A stretch of DNA of 64,000 nt from Clostridiales bacterium (GTDB lineage: Bacteria; Bacillota; Clostridia; Oscillospirales; Oscillospiraceae), in NCBI GenBank assembly GCA_012838665.1, contig DUOX01000012.1, positions 24,936-88,935 of the forward strand. The letters run 5' to 3'. Below, in pieces: positions 18,829 to 28,570 of this stretch (its first letter is position 1; the number at the start of each line of letters is the position of its first letter). The position numbers and the translations under genes were made by a program. Below the pieces are notes generated by a model, which searched no databases, was not told the DNA's origin, and saw only the letters and a program-made list of their open reading frames with translations.

Positions 18829-20040
18829 ATGAAGATTATAAGCGGCGGTGTATGCGCCCCAAAGGGGTTTAAAGCCGCAGGCATATATTGCGGTATAAGG
18901 AAAAATAATTCAAAAAAGGATCTGGCCCTGATTGTCAGCGAAAAGAGGGCCGCCGCCGCCTGCGTTTACACCACAAATTTGGTGAAAGGGGCCCCTATAA
19001 CTGTTACAAAAAACAACGTGTCCGATAGCTATGCCCAGGCGGTAATCGTAAACAGCGGCAACGCCAATACCTGTAATGCCAACGGTGAGGAAATTGCCCT
19101 GGGTATGTGCGCCCTGGTGGAAAAACACGTTGGCGTCCCCGCGGCGGACGTAATCGTGGCCTCCACCGGCGTCATCGGGGAACCCCTGAGCCTGGAGCCC
19201 ATGGAAAAGGCCATGCCGGCCCTGGTGGCGGCCCTGGGCAATGACAGCGAAGGTGCCGCCTCTGCCATCATGACCACGGACACTATTAAGAAAGAGGCAG
19301 CCGTGGAATTTCAGCTCTCCGGCGTAAGCTGCCGCATGGGCGCCATTGCCAAGGGCAGCGGCATGATACATCCCAACATGGCCACCATGCTGGCCTTTAT
19401 AACCACCGACGCCGCCATCTCGCCGGAAATGCTGCGGAAGGCACTGTCGGAGGATGTGATGGACAGCTTCAATATGATAAGCGTGGACGGGGACACCTCC
19501 ACAAACGACATGGCGGCCATACTGGCCAACGGCCTTGCGGGAAATCCCCAGATTGACTCGGAAGGTGAAGATTATAAAACGTTTAAGTCCGCTCTGAGCC
19601 GGATTACATCCGCCCTATGCCGGAGTATAGCCAGGGACGGAGAGGGTGCCACTAAACTCATTCGCTGCACCGTAAACGGGGCCGCCTCCAAGGCCGCCGC
19701 CGTCGGCATAGCCAAGGCCATTATCCGCTCCCCTCTGGTGAAATGCGCCATGTTCGGCGCCGATGCCAATTGGGGCAGGGTACTCTGCGCCATAGGATAC
19801 GCGGGGGTTCAGGTGGATGTGGATAAGGTGGCTTTGAGTTTCTCCTCCCCCGCCGGGCAGGTGGAGGTGTGCAGAAACGGCAGGGGTATCCCCTTCTCCG
19901 AGGAACAGACGAAAAAAATACTCAGCCAGGACGAGGTCACCATAGCCGTTACCTTAGGCGACGGGAAGGCCGGCGCCACGGCCTACGGCTGCGACCTGAG
20001 CTACGACTATGTAAGGATAAACGGCGACTACCGTTCCTGA
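18829..20040 (+). CDS. argJ: Bifunctional ornithine acetyltransferase / N-acetylglutamate synthase
   Basis: A 403-aa self-cleaving enzyme that recycles the acetyl group from N-acetylornithine to glutamate. The cleavage motif HPNMATMLAF places the nucleophile at Thr186, splitting the chain into alpha and beta parts. The oxyanion-hole region VASTGVIGEPL and the C-terminal GDGKAGATAYGCDLSYDYV are present. Its presence means the operon uses the cyclic acetyl route, consistent with no argE nearby. GGAGG lies seven bases upstream. Confidence 0.96.
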   Translation: MKIISGGVCAPKGFKAAGIYCGIRKNNSKKDLALIVSEKRAAAACVYTTNLVKGAPITVTKNNVSDSYAQAVIVNSGNANTCNANGEEIALGMCALVEKHVGVPAADVIVASTGVIGEPLSLEPMEKAMPALVAALGNDSEGAASAIMTTDTIKKEAAVEFQLSGVSCRMGAIAKGSGMIHPNMATMLAFITTDAAISPEMLRKALSEDVMDSFNMISVDGDTSTNDMAAILANGLAGNPQIDSEGEDYKTFKSALSRITSALCRSIARDGEGATKLIRCTVNGAASKAAAVGIAKAIIRSPLVKCAMFGADANWGRVLCAIGYAGVQVDVDKVALSFSSPAGQVEVCRNGRGIPFSEEQTKKILSQDEVTIAVTLGDGKAGATAYGCDLSYDYVRINGDYRS

Positions 20041-20065
20041 TTACGGGTTATTCTGGAGGAAAAGC

Positions 20066-20923
20066 ATGGAAAACGAACTGACCACTGCCCAGCGGGCGAA
20101 GGTGCTGATTGAAGCCCTGCCCTATATACAGCAGTATAACAACAAAATAATCGTCATCAAATACGGCGGCAGCACCATGGTAAACGAGGGCCTGCAGCGG
20201 GCCGTCATGGGGGATATTGTGCTCCTCAGCCTCATAGGCGTCAAAGCGGTTCTTGTCCACGGCGGCGGGCCGGAGATTAACGAGGCCCTAAATAAGATGG
20301 GCAAAAAGACCGAATTTATAGGCGGGCTGCGCGTAACGGACCAGGAGACGGCACAGGTGGTGCAGATGGTTCTGGCCGGAAAGATTTCCAAGAACCTGGT
20401 TAACCTCATAGGCAACATCGGGGGTAGGGCCATCGGGCTTTCCGGCATAGACGGCCAGATGATAGAAGCTCGGAAAATGAGCGAAGAGCTGGGCTTTGTG
20501 GGGGACATTGTGAATGTCAACACCCAGCCCATTCTGGACGTGCTGGAAAAGGGCTATATCCCTGTTATATCCACCGTGGGTTTTGACAGGGAAGGCAACT
20601 GCTACAACATAAATGCCGACACCGCAGCCGCCCGCATTGCGGGCACCCTCAAAGCCGAAAGCTTAATCAACATGACGGACATTGCGGGACTGCTGCGGGA
20701 TAAAAACGACCCCAAATCCCTAATTAGCAAGCTCAATGTCAGCGACGCGCCACAGCTAATCCGGGACGGCGTCATATCGGGCGGCATGATACCCAAAGTA
20801 AACTGCTGCATTGAGGCCATACGCCGGGGCGTAAAGAAAGTTTTCATCATTGACGGGCGCATTCCCCACTCCATACTCATAGAAGTTCTCACCGACGAGG
20901 GTATCGGCACCATGTTCGTATAA
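20066..20923 (+). CDS. argB: Acetylglutamate kinase
   Basis: A 285-aa amino-acid kinase that phosphorylates N-acetylglutamate. Seen are IVIKYGGSTM at the N-terminus, LVHGGGPEIN (acetylglutamate site), NLVNLIGNIGGRAIGLSG and the ATP-site block GGMIPKVNCCIEAI. Lengths near 285-300 aa with these N-terminal residues occur in arginine-inhibitable forms. It begins 26 bp after argJ with a GGAGG site. Confidence 0.96.
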   Translation: MENELTTAQRAKVLIEALPYIQQYNNKIIVIKYGGSTMVNEGLQRAVMGDIVLLSLIGVKAVLVHGGGPEINEALNKMGKKTEFIGGLRVTDQETAQVVQMVLAGKISKNLVNLIGNIGGRAIGLSGIDGQMIEARKMSEELGFVGDIVNVNTQPILDVLEKGYIPVISTVGFDREGNCYNINADTAAARIAGTLKAESLINMTDIAGLLRDKNDPKSLISKLNVSDAPQLIRDGVISGGMIPKVNCCIEAIRRGVKKVFIIDGRIPHSILIEVLTDEGIGTMFV

Positions 20924-20960
20924 CGCCGCCCTTGCGCTCATTATTAAGGAGGCTGGTTCC

Positions 20961-22121
20961 GTGGACACAAAAAATCTTGACCAAAACTATATAGCCAACA
21001 CCTATGCTCGGTTTGACCTTGTGGCGGACCGGGGCAAAGGGGCCGTCGTTTACGACGAGAATGGAAAAAGATATATCGATTTGGGAAGCGGCATTGCTGT
21101 TTGCAGTTTTGGCATGGCGGACGACCACTGGGTGGCCGCCGTGACGGAGCAGCTGGGCAGGCTCCAGCATATGTCGAATCTCTACTACACCGCACCCCAG
21201 ACAAAGCTGGCAAAGCTGCTCTGCGAAAAAACAGGCATGAGCCGGGTCTTCTTCTGCAATTCGGGCGCTGAGGCCAACGAATGCGCCATTAAGGCGGCCA
21301 GGAAATACTCCTCCGACAAGTACGGCCCGGGACGCAGCAAGATAGTGAGTCTGATTAACAGCTTCCACGGCCGGACCATTGCCACCCTCTCCGCAACGGG
21401 CCAGGAGGCCCTGCATGTTGATTTCGACCCTTTTTTGCCCGGCTTTGCCCACGTGCCGGCCAACGATTTCGAAACCATGAAAACAGCCTGTGACGACAGC
21501 GTCTGCGCCATAATGATGGAGCTTGTACAGGGCGAAGGCGGGGTAATACCGCTGGACAGGGACTATGTGGCCGCCGTGTCCGAAATGGCGGCGGAGCGGG
21601 ACATACTCCTCATCATTGACGAGGTACAGACGGGAAACGGCCGCACCGGCAGCCTGTATGCGTATATGCAGTACGAAATTAAGCCCGATATTGTCACCAC
21701 GGCAAAGGGCCTTGCAGGGGGCCTGCCCATGGGCGCCGCCCTGCTGGGCGAAAAACTGAAGGACACACTCACCCCCGGCAGCCACGGCAGCACTTTTGGG
21801 GGAAACCCCGTCTGCACAGCAGGAGCCATATCCGTCATTTCCAGGCTGGACGAGGAGTTTCTTGCCTCCGTACGGGCCAAGGGGGAATATATAAAAAACG
21901 CCCTAAAAGGCGCTAAAGGCGTCCTGGGCGTGACGGGGATGGGGCTGATGATTGGAATTTCCATAGATAAACCCGCAAAAGCCGCCGCCGCCCGCTGCAT
22001 TGAGGCGGGCGCCATAGTCCTCACCGCCCACGAAAAGCTGCGCCTACTGCCTCCCCTGAATATAGGCATGGATGAGCTCCGGGAAGGAATCGAAATTTTG
22101 AAAGGAGTTCTTGCTCAATGA
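20961..22121 (+). CDS. argD: Acetylornithine aminotransferase
   Basis: A 386-aa class III PLP aminotransferase converting N-acetylglutamate semialdehyde to N-acetylornithine. Features are FFCNSGAEANECAIKAARKY, LMMELVQGEGGV and DEVQTGNGRTG, the PLP lysine in VTTAKGLAGGLPMGA and HGSTFGGNPV. It starts with GTG at 20961 behind AAGGAGG. Its end overlaps argF by four bases. Confidence 0.95.
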   Translation: MDTKNLDQNYIANTYARFDLVADRGKGAVVYDENGKRYIDLGSGIAVCSFGMADDHWVAAVTEQLGRLQHMSNLYYTAPQTKLAKLLCEKTGMSRVFFCNSGAEANECAIKAARKYSSDKYGPGRSKIVSLINSFHGRTIATLSATGQEALHVDFDPFLPGFAHVPANDFETMKTACDDSVCAIMMELVQGEGGVIPLDRDYVAAVSEMAAERDILLIIDEVQTGNGRTGSLYAYMQYEIKPDIVTTAKGLAGGLPMGAALLGEKLKDTLTPGSHGSTFGGNPVCTAGAISVISRLDEEFLASVRAKGEYIKNALKGAKGVLGVTGMGLMIGISIDKPAKAAAARCIEAGAIVLTAHEKLRLLPPLNIGMDELREGIEILKGVLAQ

Positions 22122-23029
22122 AACACCTGTTAAAACTGTCCGACCTGTCCGCCGGCGAAATCCTCGAAATCCTTAACCTGGCGGACCAGCTGAAGTATGA
22201 AAATAAAAACGGCATAGAGCACCCCCTTCTGAAGGGCAAGACTCTGGGCATGATTTTCCAGAAGAGTTCCACCCGCACAAGGGTCAGCTTTGAAGTGGGC
22301 ATGTACCAGCTTGGTGGGACAGCCCTGTTTTTAAGCTCCAGAGACCTGCAGATGGGCAGGGGCGAATCCATTGAGGACACAGCCCGGACTCTTTCCCGGT
22401 ATCTGGATGGCATTATGATACGTACTTATGACCAGTCCGAGGTGGAAAAGCTGGCTCAATATGGCAGCATACCCGTTATAAACGGCCTGACGGATTACGC
22501 CCACCCGTGTCAGGTGCTGGCGGACCTTATGACTATCAGGGAATACAAGCATAGCTTTAAGGATTTGAAACTGTGCTTTATAGGCGACGGGAATAACGTA
22601 GCCAACAGCCTTATCGTGGGCTGCATAAAGATGGGAATGAGTGTCAGCATCGCCTGTCCCGAGGAATACAGACCCGACGCCGAAATCATGGCCTGGGCAA
22701 AGGAAAACGGCGACTTTGCCTGTACCAGTAGCATCCCGGAGGCGGTGAAAGGCGCCCACGTGGTGTATACAGACGTCTGGGCCTCCATGGGCCAGGAAGA
22801 GGAAACGGAAAAGCGCAGGGCCGCCTTCGGGAGCTATCAGGTAAATGATGAAGTCATGGCCCTTGCGGACCCCGAAGCCATAGTGCTCCACTGCCTGCCC
22901 GCCCACAAGGGCGAGGAAATCACGTCGAAGGTCTTTGAGGAACACGCAGTGGAGATATTTGACCAGGCAGAAAACCGTCTCCACGCCCAAAAGGCAGTAA
23001 TGGTATTGCTCATGGGCAATCAGAAATAG
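22118..23029 (+). CDS. argF: Ornithine carbamoyltransferase
   Basis: A 303-aa enzyme making citrulline from ornithine and carbamoyl phosphate. The carbamoyl-phosphate motif FQKSSTRTRVSFEVG, the DYAHPCQVLADL segment and the ornithine-site HCLPAHKGEEI (catalytic Cys) are all present. The ATGA overlap with argD shows translational coupling. It is the last gene before the operon terminator; argG and argH are not in the window. Confidence 0.96.
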   Translation: MKHLLKLSDLSAGEILEILNLADQLKYENKNGIEHPLLKGKTLGMIFQKSSTRTRVSFEVGMYQLGGTALFLSSRDLQMGRGESIEDTARTLSRYLDGIMIRTYDQSEVEKLAQYGSIPVINGLTDYAHPCQVLADLMTIREYKHSFKDLKLCFIGDGNNVANSLIVGCIKMGMSVSIACPEEYRPDAEIMAWAKENGDFACTSSIPEAVKGAHVVYTDVWASMGQEEETEKRRAAFGSYQVNDEVMALADPEAIVLHCLPAHKGEEITSKVFEEHAVEIFDQAENRLHAQKAVMVLLMGNQK

Positions 23030-23043
23030 AATATGACAAAACT

Positions 23044-23070
23044 AAAGGCACGGCAAATTGCCGTGCCTTT
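23044..23070 (+). terminator. Terminator of the arg operon
   Basis: AAAGGCACGGCA pairs perfectly with TGCCGTGCCTTT, 15 bp after the argF stop. Confidence 0.8.
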
Positions 23071-23100
23071 CACGTTTCAAAAACAACCTGTCTAAAATCT

Positions 23101-24264
23101 TTACAGCACCCTGACTCTAAAAACTTCATCCATTGCCTTTATTCCCGCGGTGATTGCTCCGTTAATTTTAGTGCCGGTATCAATAATGGTGTAGGCATAT
23201 TCCCCGCGGGGCTTGTTTATCATGTGTTCCACGTTTATATCCTGACGCCCGATTAGGTCCAGAAAACGCTGGATCATACGGGGCACGTTCCTATGCATGA
23301 CGCAAAGGCGCGAAACCCCCATACGGTCAAGGCAAACAGTCGGCATGTTTACGGAATTTGTAATATTGCCGTTTTCAAGATAATCGAGAATTTCTTTAGC
23401 GGCCATAATGGCACACTTCTCCTCGCTTTCGGGAGTGGAGGCGCCCAGATGGGGAATGGGAACCACGTTGGGCACGCCGGCAAGAACTCCATTGGGGAAG
23501 TCGGTAACATAGCGGGCAACCTTGGTGGTGTCCAGGGCGGCCAGTATATCCTCATCGCAGACCAGCTCCCCCCTGGCAAGATTTATTATCCTCACGCCGT
23601 CCTTCATTTGCTTGATAGCCTCGGCATTTATTATGTGGTGGGTCTCGGAAGTATAAGGTACATGGATAGTGATATAATCGCTGTACCTGTAAATCGTTTC
23701 CAGGTCGTGAGCGTGCTTCACCGAACGGGAAAGCTGCCAGGCCGCGTCAACGGAAAGGTAGGGGTCATAACCGTAAACCTCCATTCCCAGAGCCACGGCG
23801 GTGTTGGCAATCTTGGCTCCCACCGCCCCGAGGCCGATTACGCCCAGGGTTTTGCCGTTAAGTTCCGGACCGGAGAAGCTGGATTTGCCCCGCTCCACCA
23901 TTCCGGCCACCTCGTCGCCCCTGTCGGCTATACTGCGCACCCATTCAATTCCGCCCAGAATATCTCTGGAGGCCATGAGCAACGCGCAAATGCAAAGCTC
24001 TTTAACGGCGTCTGCGTTTGCCCCGGGAGTGTTAAACACCACAATGCCGGCTTCGGTGCAGCGCTGAATCGGGATGTTGTTGGTGCCGGCCCCGGCCCTT
24101 GCTATGCAGACCAGTTCCGGGTTAAATTCGTACTCGTGGAGATTGGCACTGCGCACGAGAATGGCGTCGGGGTTTTCTTCCTTATCTGATATCTGGTATC
24201 CTGCTTTATCAAGTATTTCAAGTCCCACAGGAGCAATCTTGTTCATCGTTTTTATCTTATACAT
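23101..24264 (-). CDS. serA: D-3-phosphoglycerate dehydrogenase with ACT domain
   Basis: A 387-aa NAD-dependent enzyme for the first step of serine synthesis. The Rossmann motif GVIGLGAVGAKIA lies near residue 145. The catalytic Arg/Glu/His set is represented by NLARGELVCDE and PIPHLGASTPESEE, and a short ACT domain (residues about 315-387) may sense serine. Its start overlaps the end of serC by eight bases, so serC-serA form one unit. Confidence 0.94.
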   Translation of the reverse strand: MYKIKTMNKIAPVGLEILDKAGYQISDKEENPDAILVRSANLHEYEFNPELVCIARAGAGTNNIPIQRCTEAGIVVFNTPGANADAVKELCICALLMASRDILGGIEWVRSIADRGDEVAGMVERGKSSFSGPELNGKTLGVIGLGAVGAKIANTAVALGMEVYGYDPYLSVDAAWQLSRSVKHAHDLETIYRYSDYITIHVPYTSETHHIINAEAIKQMKDGVRIINLARGELVCDEDILAALDTTKVARYVTDFPNGVLAGVPNVVPIPHLGASTPESEEKCAIMAAKEILDYLENGNITNSVNMPTVCLDRMGVSRLCVMHRNVPRMIQRFLDLIGRQDINVEHMINKPRGEYAYTIIDTGTKINGAITAGIKAMDEVFRVRVL

Positions 24265-25348
24265 GATGTCTTACCTCGAATTCTTTCATAAACTCAACCA
24301 GGGCAACAACGCCCTCCATGGGCTGGGCATTATAGATGGATGCCCGCAAACCGCCGGCAAGCCTGTGGCCTTTCAGATTCAAGAGGCCCCTGGCGGCTGC
24401 TTCCTTGGCGAAAACCGCATCCAGGTCGGGATCACCCGTGTGGAAGGTTATGTTCATGTCTGAGCGGGAATCGGGCCTTACGCTGCTTCTAAACAGCCGG
24501 CTGTTGTCAAGGAAGTCGTAAACAAAAGCGGCTTTTTGGGATTTAAGAACCTCCATGCCCGCAACCCCGCCCTGCTCTTCCAGCCAGTCCAGCACAAGGC
24601 TGAGAATATAAATGTTCCAGCAGGGAGGCGTGTTGTACATGGAATCTTTGTCTATCATCAGTTTATAACCCATCATCAGCGGGGTGTACGGTAATTCGCG
24701 GCCGGCCAGGGATTTATCAATGATAACCACCGTCAGCCCGGCAGGGGCCATGTTTTTCTGAGCGCCGGCGAAAATAATGCCGTATTTGGATACGTCTATG
24801 GGCTTGGATAATATATTGGAGGACATATCGCAGACCAGAGGGACATCTCCCGTCTCGGGAACGTATTTCCACTCTGTGCCGTAAATTGTGTTGTTGGAGC
24901 AATAATAAAAATAGGAAGCCCCCGGATCAAGAACAAGCTGGGATTGGGAGGGGATATATGTATGCCCCTCCGCCTCAGAGGAAGCGGAAATATTTACCGT
25001 GCCGTATTTTTTTGCCTCCCTGGCGGCAACATTGGAAAAGTGGCCGGTAACGGCATAGTCAGCGCTGCCATTTTCGCCCATGAGGTTCATGGGCACCATG
25101 GAAAACTGGAGCGAAGCCCCACCTTGGAGAAACAGTATTTCGTGGCTATCCGGCACGGAAAGGGCCGATTTCAGCTTGACCTTCACGGAATCGAATATTT
25201 CCTGAAAGACGCTGCTGCGATGACTCATCTCCATGACAGACATACCGGAACCGCCGTAATTAGATATCTCCTTGCCTGCGCGATGCAGCACCTCGTCCGG
25301 CAGGACGGAGGGACCGGCGGAAAAGTTATAGGTCTTGTCTCTAGTCAT
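24257..25348 (-). CDS. serC: Phosphoserine aminotransferase
   Basis: A 363-aa class V PLP aminotransferase converting 3-phosphohydroxypyruvate to phosphoserine. Signatures are YNFSAGPSVLP at the start, LFLQGGASLQFSMVPMNL, the PLP lysine in FAGAQKNMAPAGLTVVI and the C-terminal GGLRASIYNA. The ATG at 25348 with GGGGGT upstream is chosen over the in-frame ATG at 25363, which lacks a ribosome site. It is the first gene of serC-serA. Confidence 0.95.
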   Translation of the reverse strand: MTRDKTYNFSAGPSVLPDEVLHRAGKEISNYGGSGMSVMEMSHRSSVFQEIFDSVKVKLKSALSVPDSHEILFLQGGASLQFSMVPMNLMGENGSADYAVTGHFSNVAAREAKKYGTVNISASSEAEGHTYIPSQSQLVLDPGASYFYYCSNNTIYGTEWKYVPETGDVPLVCDMSSNILSKPIDVSKYGIIFAGAQKNMAPAGLTVVIIDKSLAGRELPYTPLMMGYKLMIDKDSMYNTPPCWNIYILSLVLDWLEEQGGVAGMEVLKSQKAAFVYDFLDNSRLFRSSVRPDSRSDMNITFHTGDPDLDAVFAKEAAARGLLNLKGHRLAGGLRASIYNAQPMEGVVALVEFMKEFEVRHHV

Positions 25349-25382
25349 GGTCTTTACCCCCATAAAATTTTATAAGCACCAA

Positions 25383-25414
25383 CGCAGGGCGGGGCATATA
25401 TGCCGCCCTGCGCT
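25383..25414 (-). terminator. Stem-loop between mtaB and serC
   Basis: The minus strand carries GCAGGGCGGCATATATGCC with a partner CGCCCTGC after mtaB. The stem is strong, but the following T-tract is broken, so read-through into serC is possible. Confidence 0.45.
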
Positions 25415-25455
25415 GAGCCTTATAGTTATAACCATAACACTTTAATAAAGAAAAA

Positions 25456-26766
25456 TCAAACTGTGTAACCTACAAGTATTTTATCTTTAAGCCCTTCAAT
25501 TTTCACGTTTTTTACAAGTCCGCGAAGGTCTCTGCCTGGGACGGACACCTGGCAATAATTGTCCGCGTGTCCGATGCAAATGCCCTCCGCCTCCGTCTCA
25601 AAAAGTACGGGGAGGGTATCCCCGATGCAGGATTCCAAAAAGGCAATCTCCATGGCGTCGGCCACAGCCTGGGCCTGGGCAGCCCTTTTTGTCTTTACCA
25701 CCCGGCTCAGACGCCCCTCCATTTTAGCGGCCTTGGTACCTGGCCGTACGGAGTATGGGAAGATATGCATGGAGGAAAAGCTGCATTTTTGGATAAATTC
25801 CAAAGTGGAGGCATGCTGCTCCTCCGTTTCACCGGGGAAACCCACAATCAGGTCGGCGGTAAGCCCACAGCGGGGAAAGTATTCCCTCAGCAGCTCCGTC
25901 GCCTTAAAAAAGCGGGCAGTATCATATTTCCGGCCCATACGGCGCAGTATTTCGTCACAGCCGCTCTGCAGGGAGAGATGGAAGTGACGGCAGACCTTGC
26001 CCGCGGCCGCCAGACGGCGGCAAAACTCCCGGGTAATTATTGTAGGCTCCAATGAGCCCAGGCGCAGGCGTAGCCCCGGGGCAGCCCGGGCTATTGCCTT
26101 CACCACATCCGCAAGGCCGACACCGTTTCTAAAATCCTTGCCGTAGGAGGCTATTTCAATTCCGGTGATAACAAGTTCCCTGTAACCCTCCGACTCCAAG
26201 GCCGCTGCCTGGGCCGCGGCCTCCTCCAAAGGCAGGCTGAGCACCCTGCCCCTGGCATAGGGTATGACACAATAGGTGCAGAAGTTGTCGCAGCCATCCT
26301 GAATTTTAAGCATGGCCCGGGTGCGGCCCGATACGGAGCCGGCCGGCAGCTTCTCAAAACCTTGGCGTTTAAAGGGGTTATCAACAGAGCAGACCGGAGC
26401 AGGTTCGGTGCTGGTCCTGTTCTTCCTCTCCTTAACAAGGCGATGGATTTCCTCCACCAACTTCTTTCTGTCGCCGCTACCGAAAACTATATCCGCGCCA
26501 AGCTCCACCATCTCCTGAGGGCTGACCTGGGAAAAGCAGCCGCAGACCGCAACCACTGCACCGGGATTGCGGCTCTTCAGTCGGCGGATGGCCTGCCGCG
26601 ATTTGCGCCCGCTCTCTGCGGTAACAGCGCATGTGTTGATTATGACCACGTCCGCGCTGCCGTCCTCTTGGGCAGGGTTGTAGCCCCGCTCCTGCAGCAT
26701 GGTCTCTATGGCCTGGGTTTCATATTGGTTTACCTTGCAACCTAGGGTGGTAATCGAGTACTTCAT
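25456..26766 (-). CDS. mtaB: tRNA t6A37 methylthiotransferase MtaB
   Basis: A 436-aa radical-SAM enzyme that adds a methylthio group to N6-threonylcarbamoyladenosine at tRNA position 37. The MTTase N-terminal domain (TLGCKVNQYETQAIETML) carries three Cys for the auxiliary cluster. The radical-SAM motif CDNFCTYCVIPYARG sits at about residue 150, and a TRAM-like C-terminus ends the protein. The ATG at 26766 with AAGGA eight bases upstream is preferred over an upstream extension. It is divergent from the cysteine desulfurase. Confidence 0.94.
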   Translation of the reverse strand: MKYSITTLGCKVNQYETQAIETMLQERGYNPAQEDGSADVVIINTCAVTAESGRKSRQAIRRLKSRNPGAVVAVCGCFSQVSPQEMVELGADIVFGSGDRKKLVEEIHRLVKERKNRTSTEPAPVCSVDNPFKRQGFEKLPAGSVSGRTRAMLKIQDGCDNFCTYCVIPYARGRVLSLPLEEAAAQAAALESEGYRELVITGIEIASYGKDFRNGVGLADVVKAIARAAPGLRLRLGSLEPTIITREFCRRLAAAGKVCRHFHLSLQSGCDEILRRMGRKYDTARFFKATELLREYFPRCGLTADLIVGFPGETEEQHASTLEFIQKCSFSSMHIFPYSVRPGTKAAKMEGRLSRVVKTKRAAQAQAVADAMEIAFLESCIGDTLPVLFETEAEGICIGHADNYCQVSVPGRDLRGLVKNVKIEGLKDKILVGYTV

Positions 26767-26881
26767 GGTCAATTTCCTTGTAATAACGTTTGGATTGAGA
26801 TATAATCCCAAATGGCGGAAATCCGCCTTGAATTTTGGTGCGGGTTTGGCGCCCGTCACCTAAAGGCTTGGTGTATATTCT

Positions 26882-28033
26882 ATGCAAAATACCATGGAAA
26901 TCTATCTTGACAACGCATCTACCACACGGGTAAGCCCGGAAGCGGCCAGAGCCGCCCTTGAGATAATGACTGAAAACTACGGCAATCCCAGTTCCTCCCA
27001 TACAATGGGGCGTGTCGCAAAATCGGCTCTTGACACGGCCAGAGATCAACTGGCCAACGCCCTGGGAGCCTCTGACCCCGGGGAGATATTTTTCACCTCC
27101 GGGGGGACGGAATCCGACAACTGGGCAATACTTGCCGGGGCGGAGAGCATGCGCCGCCGGGGACGGCACATTATCAGCTCCATGGCGGAGCACGACGCAG
27201 TGCGGAAGGCTGTGGACGAGCTGGAGTCCAGAGGCTTTGAAGTCACTCGGCTGGTTCCGGAAGACGACGGCAGCATTTCGGTCCGCTCCGTGGCGGAAGC
27301 CCTGAGGGAGGACACGATACTTGTCTCCCTGATGATGGTAAACAACGAGACCGGAGCCATTACGGACATTGCCGCCATAGCGGGGGAGATAAAAAATTCG
27401 GGCTCCCCGGCCCTGCTCCACACGGACGCCATACAGGCTTTTCTGAAAGTACCCTTTTCGGCCAAAACTCTGGGAGTGGATTTGATATCCGTCAGCGGTC
27501 ACAAGATACACGCTCCAAAAGGCGTGGGCGCTCTGTACGTCAGGAGGGGCCTGAAACTGGCGCCCATAATTTTCGGCGGCGGCCAGGAAAGGGGATATCG
27601 CTCCGGCACGGAAGGCCTACCCCAGATTTGCGCCTTTGGCGAGGCTGTCCGGACAGGCAGAGAGCTTATGGAGCAGTCCATAGAACATATGAACAGTCTC
27701 CGGCAGTTGGCAATCAGAAGGCTCACCTCAGAAAACCCCGACCTTATGGTAATTGGCGGCGGTGCCCCCCATATTATAAGCCTCTCCCTGCCGGGATACA
27801 GAAGCGAGGTTCTGATGAACTTCCTGGAGGCTAAGGGGATATATATATCCAAAAGCTCCGCCTGCAAAAGAGGAGCCAGAAGCCATGTGCTGGAGGCCAT
27901 GGGGCTGAAAAACGAAATAATAGACGGGGCAATAAGGGTAAGCCTTTCCCGCTATACCACCCGGGAAGAGATAGAAATCTTTTGTGACGCGATAAAACAG
28001 GCCCGGGAAAGTCTTTTCAGGTCGCCCCGATAA
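26882..28033 (+). CDS. Cysteine desulfurase (NifS/IscS family)
   Basis: A 383-aa class V PLP enzyme that releases sulfur from cysteine for Fe-S clusters or tRNA thiolation. It shows IYLDNASTTRVSPEA, the PLP lysine in VSGHKIHAPKGVGALYV and the persulfide-forming Cys in SKSSACKRGARSHV. The start may be ATG 26882 or ATG 26894 (MEIYLDNA); both ribosome sites are weak. Pairing with mtaB suggests tRNA thio-modification, although mtaB itself takes sulfur differently. Confidence 0.93.
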   Translation: MQNTMEIYLDNASTTRVSPEAARAALEIMTENYGNPSSSHTMGRVAKSALDTARDQLANALGASDPGEIFFTSGGTESDNWAILAGAESMRRRGRHIISSMAEHDAVRKAVDELESRGFEVTRLVPEDDGSISVRSVAEALREDTILVSLMMVNNETGAITDIAAIAGEIKNSGSPALLHTDAIQAFLKVPFSAKTLGVDLISVSGHKIHAPKGVGALYVRRGLKLAPIIFGGGQERGYRSGTEGLPQICAFGEAVRTGRELMEQSIEHMNSLRQLAIRRLTSENPDLMVIGGGAPHIISLSLPGYRSEVLMNFLEAKGIYISKSSACKRGARSHVLEAMGLKNEIIDGAIRVSLSRYTTREEIEIFCDAIKQARESLFRSPR

Positions 28034-28224
28034 CTTTCCCGCCTTTAACTTGTACCCGCATATTCTACTCCAATCTCAAAAAAAGGTCAATAATGCCCCG
28101 TAAACACGACAGTTTATCGCAATAAGCAGGAACATCTTGGTTCCGCTGTAGCAGGGACAACTATATAAACTATATAATATAATAAGTATGTTCATTTAAT
28201 ATGATAGTTAATTTAAAAAAACAA

Positions 28225-28253
28225 TTGACTTTTTAACTGAGCGGAATTATAAT
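28225..28253 (+). promoter_or_regulatory. Promoter of the T-box / aminotransferase transcript
   Basis: TTGACT (28225-28230), a 17-nt spacer and TATAAT (28248-28253) lie immediately before the T-box leader. Confidence 0.75.
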
Positions 28254-28261
28254 CGATAAAA

Positions 28262-28557
28262 AAGCAGATACTGCGACACAGGCTATGATAAGGAGTAGTA
28301 AGCGCCGTACGAAACGCAGAGAGGGGCCGGCTGGTGCAAGGCCTCATGAGGAAAGCGCCGAAGCCGCCTTTGAGCCGTGGACGGAAAGGCAACTGCCAAG
28401 TACGCTCCTCCGGGTTTCTCCCGTTACAGGGAAGCGGTATGCGAGCCTGCTCAAGTACCGGCAGAGTGCGGGATAGGATTATCCCGAATTTAGGTGGTAC
28501 CACGGACAATATGTTCGCCCTAAACATTTTATAAAATGTTTAGGGCGTTTGTTTTTT
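28262..28557 (+). promoter_or_regulatory. T-box riboswitch leader, alanine specifier
   Basis: A full T-box leader: Stem I with an AGTA-type base, AGAGAG motif and GGCTGGTGCAAGGCC distal part (28316-28345), a specifier region GAAGCCGCCTTTGAG, the conserved T-box AATTTAGGTGGTACCACGG (28487-28505), and a 14-bp terminator stem CGCCCTAAACATTTT (28516-28547) with a T-tract. Two GCC triplets (28363-28368) occupy the specifier position, so either register reads alanine. The bulge TGGT matches a tRNA with discriminator A. Confidence 0.92.
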
Positions 28558-28570
28558 GGAGGAATGCAAG

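Noticed and set aside
20889..21785. 298-aa minus-strand frame opposite argB/argD
   Set aside because: Antisense shadow of argD; no protein-family features and a His/Gly-rich composition typical of reversed GC-rich genes.
23293..24189. 298-aa plus-strand frame opposite serA
   Set aside because: Reverse complement of a strongly conserved gene; no plausible start site.
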